14,842 nucleotides of DNA from JAVBNF01 sp031551725 (GTDB taxonomy: Bacteria > Bacteroidota > Bacteroidia > Bacteroidales > P3). A program made the position numbers and the translations under genes. The notes beneath the pieces are model-generated. The model had not been told where the DNA came from and searched no databases. It saw only the letters and a program-made list of their open reading frames with translations. The DNA is taken from positions 1-14,842 of the forward strand of contig JAVBNF010000054.1 in the NCBI GenBank assembly GCA_031551725.1, in the 5' to 3' direction. Of the stretch, positions 12,585-14,842 are shown one piece after another (within the stretch, counting starts at the first letter, position 1; each line of letters begins with the position of its first letter).

Positions 12585-14438
12585 ATGAAAAAGATTAACT
12601 GTTTCCTTGAGAAATTTATTTTAGCTAGTGTAATACTTCTACTTGTAGAGAATGTGCATGTATTCGCCCAAAAGAACAAGTGTTTCGAAGGATTTGAAAT
12701 GTTACCACCCAATAATTCAGTAAAAATTGGGAGTATAATCAGAATAAATAGTAATAGCCCTATTTCAGAAAAATTGGCATGCTTGGATACTCTCGAACAA
12801 ACCAAATTTACAAGATGTTCAACAGAGCTTAGTAATAAACAAAAGGGATCATTTAAAGCAGAAGTCCCACAATTTAAAATGAATGCAGATATTGATTGGG
12901 ATAAAAATCTTGTTTTTGTGATAGAAAAAGGATATGGTGTAAGAATTGCACAAGATCAATTTTACGAATCACTAAAAAGGCGACCATTAGAAGACATAGA
13001 AACAATCCTAAGAACAATGGGTAAGGATAAGAATGCTCGATACATCACAGAAATTGCTTATATTGACAATGGTTATCTCGAAAGAGAATCCAGTAATATA
13101 ATCAATTCGGAGGCTGAAAAGTTAATGCATTTTGGGTATACCCGTGACGCAAAAAGCAAGTTAAATACCGAGTATGACCCTGGAACGCCTGTCGCTTTCA
13201 AATATTATAAAATTACACAGAGAATGATAAATAATGAAATAGACAATAGGGTTAAGCCTAAAAATATATTAAAAACATTAGACAATGAAAACGATGCAGC
13301 ATCTGAAATTGCTAATCAAATGAGAGAAAATAATAATAAATTTGAACGAAATCTATTTGTCCATATTAACAACAGCGACACATGTGAGTGCGTGAAAACT
13401 AAATTCAAGGAATACGATTCTATATACGAGAAAAATAATGACGCAATAGAACAACGCAAAAGAAGTTATAACAAATCTTACAAAAATTATCTATACAGGA
13501 ACTATTTTTTCAATTTGTTATCACCAACTATAAGAGTGCAAAACAATAGAACAATTTCATTGGAAAAACTTGATCACAAAAAAGAATTAAGTATTCAGAC
13601 ACCCGCAAAATTGGATGTTAAAAAATATAGAGAGAAATATTGTTCAAATCATCATCAACAACGAGATACTACAAAAGGAGTTCATGAGCATATCGGTGAA
13701 TTAAGGGAAATACTATACAAACCTTGTTATAATGTTGATGCAAAAGTAAACGCTACCAATAGAGGACAAGACATCTATATTAACATAAAGTATGGTGCCA
13801 GCCAAAAACAACGTTCACAATGTCCTGGAATGAGTTTTCAGAAAAAATATTATGAAAAAGGTGAATATGAAATCCCAAAAGAACTCAAAGAATATATAGA
13901 CACAATATCTCTTTATCTTCGTGAAACAATGTCTAAATTTGAGATCATCATAGAAATGCTGGGAACAGCAGACGCCCATCCAATATCCAGCCCTCTAATA
14001 TATAGAGGATATAAAAATATTGACATAAAGCCCTCTGTAATAGCTGACAAAGAAAGCTATTACGTAACCAAAAGAGAAGATGGCTCAGATTGTGGAGTTT
14101 TAAATAAAACCGCATTGAAATTTGACTTAACAACTAATAATCAAATAAAAACAAACGAAGAGTTAGCCTTTTTGAGAATATTCCCCATATATGAATTATT
14201 TAGGAAGCAATTTGATAAGGATAAAAATAAGAAAATGAAGCTATATACAATGAATAGTGAATATAAAGATGAGGAGGGTAGTCATAGAAAAATAATTATA
14301 GGAATTTTAATTGGAGGAGTATCCCCTCAAACTGAAAATAATCGAGAAATAAAGGACAATTGGCTAGACAAGATGCAAAACTGCCCTTTTTATGAAAACG
14401 ATTGGGAAAACAAGCGTATTGAGAGCATAGACAACTAA
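12585..14438 (+). CDS. Exported protein of unknown function with a possible C-terminal OmpA-like domain
   Basis: The 617 residues begin with a Sec-type signal peptide: a basic start MKKINCFLEK, a hydrophobic core at 11-22, and probable cleavage after VFA (near 28/29). I do not recognise the family. The middle (215-360) is highly charged, Asn/Lys-rich, with a CEC pair at 267-269. The C-terminal part resembles OmpA-like peptidoglycan-binding domains. IIIEMLGTADA (454-464) resembles the beta-strand ending in G-x-(A/T)-D; NEELAFLRI (524-532) resembles N-x-x-L-x-x-x-R-A; and HRKIIIGILI (567-576) resembles the final strand. Asp463 and Arg531 would be the two residues that bind diaminopimelate. The gene is clearly more AT-rich than dnaB or hydG, and its arginine codons are mostly AGA/AGG/CGA, where the neighbours favour CGC/CGT, suggesting transfer or relaxed selection. 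A strong terminator follows. Confidence 0.8.
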   Translation: MKKINCFLEKFILASVILLLVENVHVFAQKNKCFEGFEMLPPNNSVKIGSIIRINSNSPISEKLACLDTLEQTKFTRCSTELSNKQKGSFKAEVPQFKMNADIDWDKNLVFVIEKGYGVRIAQDQFYESLKRRPLEDIETILRTMGKDKNARYITEIAYIDNGYLERESSNIINSEAEKLMHFGYTRDAKSKLNTEYDPGTPVAFKYYKITQRMINNEIDNRVKPKNILKTLDNENDAASEIANQMRENNNKFERNLFVHINNSDTCECVKTKFKEYDSIYEKNNDAIEQRKRSYNKSYKNYLYRNYFFNLLSPTIRVQNNRTISLEKLDHKKELSIQTPAKLDVKKYREKYCSNHHQQRDTTKGVHEHIGELREILYKPCYNVDAKVNATNRGQDIYINIKYGASQKQRSQCPGMSFQKKYYEKGEYEIPKELKEYIDTISLYLRETMSKFEIIIEMLGTADAHPISSPLIYRGYKNIDIKPSVIADKESYYVTKREDGSDCGVLNKTALKFDLTTNNQIKTNEELAFLRIFPIYELFRKQFDKDKNKKMKLYTMNSEYKDEEGSHRKIIIGILIGGVSPQTENNREIKDNWLDKMQNCPFYENDWENKRIESIDN

Positions 14439-14466
14439 TATAGTCGCAATGACCTTTTTCTCCGTT

Positions 14467-14500
14467 AGGACGAGGTTCTCACCTCGTCCTTTTTATTTTC
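14467..14500 (+). terminator. Strong intrinsic terminator
   Basis: AGGACGAGGT (14467-14476) pairs perfectly over 10 bp with ACCTCGTCCT (14481-14490) around a TCTC loop, followed by TTTTATTTT. It lies 29 bases after the stop of the 617-residue gene and should end its transcript. Confidence 0.9.
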
Positions 14501-14604
14501 ACACTTAATCTATTCTAATTCATAAAATTCCACTAATTATTCTTATTTATACACTAATTTTGTCCGACAAATCATATATTAAATCAATTTTTATTAATTA
14601 ATGC

Positions 14605-14616
14605 ATGATTTATCAT
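14605..14616. promoter_or_regulatory. Candidate operator upstream of the HTH regulator
   Basis: ATGAT-TT-ATCAT is a perfect small inverted repeat 8 bases before the -33 element of the regulator promoter. Autoregulation is common for such regulators, so it is a plausible binding site. The motif is short in AT-rich DNA and may be chance. Confidence 0.25.
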
Positions 14617-14623
14617 TCATAGA

Positions 14624-14655
14624 TTTGTTTTTATTAAAATTTATTCATACTTTTG
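14624..14655 (+). promoter_or_regulatory. Promoter of the HTH regulator
   Basis: TTTG (14624-14627), a 20-base spacer and TACTTTTG (14648-14655) make a near-ideal Bacteroidetes promoter, the best in the window. The start of transcription would be near 14659, with a leader of about 34 bases before ATG 14693. Confidence 0.75.
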
Positions 14656-14692
14656 TATCGCATTTCAGTCATTAAATATAAAATAGACTATT

Positions 14693-14842
14693 ATGAATGA
14701 CATTTCATACAATAATTTAATTTCAATGAATGATGATTACATTATCAAACAAATCGGAGAATTTGTAAAACATCATCGCATACAGCAAAATAAAACCCAA
14801 ACAACGCTCGCCCAAGAGGCCGGAATAAGCCGCTCTACACTT
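14693..14842 (+). CDS. XRE/HipB-like helix-turn-helix regulator, truncated by the window end
   Basis: The first 50 codons are open and run off the window. After a short N-terminus (MNDISYNNLISMNDDYIIKQ) comes IGEFVKHHRIQQNKTQTTLAQEAGISRSTL. This is the start of a Cro/C1-type HTH: helix 1 (IGEFVKHHRIQ), helix 2 (TQTTLAQEAG) and the beginning of recognition helix 3 (SRSTL). Regulators of this form in Bacteroidetes are often HipB-like antitoxins or control adjacent accessory genes, but the partner lies outside the window. The start is ATG 14693, about 34 bases after a strong predicted promoter. A second in-frame ATG (codon 12, 14726) would shorten it by 11 residues. Confidence 0.8.
   Translation, partial: MNDISYNNLISMNDDYIIKQIGEFVKHHRIQQNKTQTTLAQEAGISRSTL

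Noticed and set aside
14555..14562. TAATTTTG as a second promoter box before the HTH regulator
   Set aside because: No -33 element at the right distance, and a much better promoter lies closer to the gene.

Overview
The window reads as chromosomal DNA of an anaerobic member of the Bacteroidota, probably Bacteroidales-like. Three things point there. MurF is fused to alanine racemase in one 831-residue protein. Promoters fit the Bacteroidetes sigma-factor pattern (a TTTG or TTG -33 element, about 20 bases, then TAnnTTTG), with no strong Shine-Dalgarno sequences. The intergenic regions are AT-rich and repetitive. HydG, a maturase of [FeFe]-hydrogenase, indicates fermentative or hydrogen-handling anaerobic metabolism. 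These are inferences from sequence; no database was searched.

Layout. Positions 1-168 hold the end of a truncated IS3-type OrfA transposase. A tRNA-Cys gene (274-344, minus strand) follows, with its own promoter and terminator. Next come mannose-6-phosphate isomerase (manA), a cation:proton antiporter and a small cysteine-containing membrane protein, closely spaced on the plus strand. A second plus-strand run holds an M17 leucyl aminopeptidase, a PdxA-family protein that has lost at least two of its metal-binding histidines, the MurF-Alr fusion and a monofunctional peptidoglycan glycosyltransferase (mtgA). After a long inverted repeat come replicative helicase dnaB and hydG, each with a candidate promoter of its own.

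The right end changes character. A 356-base gap with two candidate promoters and possible RNA structure precedes a 617-residue exported protein. That gene is much more AT-rich and uses AGA/AGG arginine codons, unlike its neighbours; its C-terminal part resembles an OmpA-like peptidoglycan-binding domain. A strong intrinsic terminator closes it. The window then ends inside a helix-turn-helix regulator driven by a near-ideal promoter.

How the genes relate. MurF-Alr makes and racemises D-Ala-containing precursors, MtgA polymerises glycan strands, and the 617-residue protein may anchor to the finished wall, so envelope synthesis is the main theme. Most of the window is conserved housekeeping. The best candidates for new biology are the catalytically degenerate PdxA homologue next to a PLP-dependent racemase, the SSB-like C-terminal tip on DnaB, and the orphan exported protein at the right. 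I see no complete defence, CRISPR or secretion system. If an accessory system exists, it probably starts at the truncated regulator and lies beyond the window.
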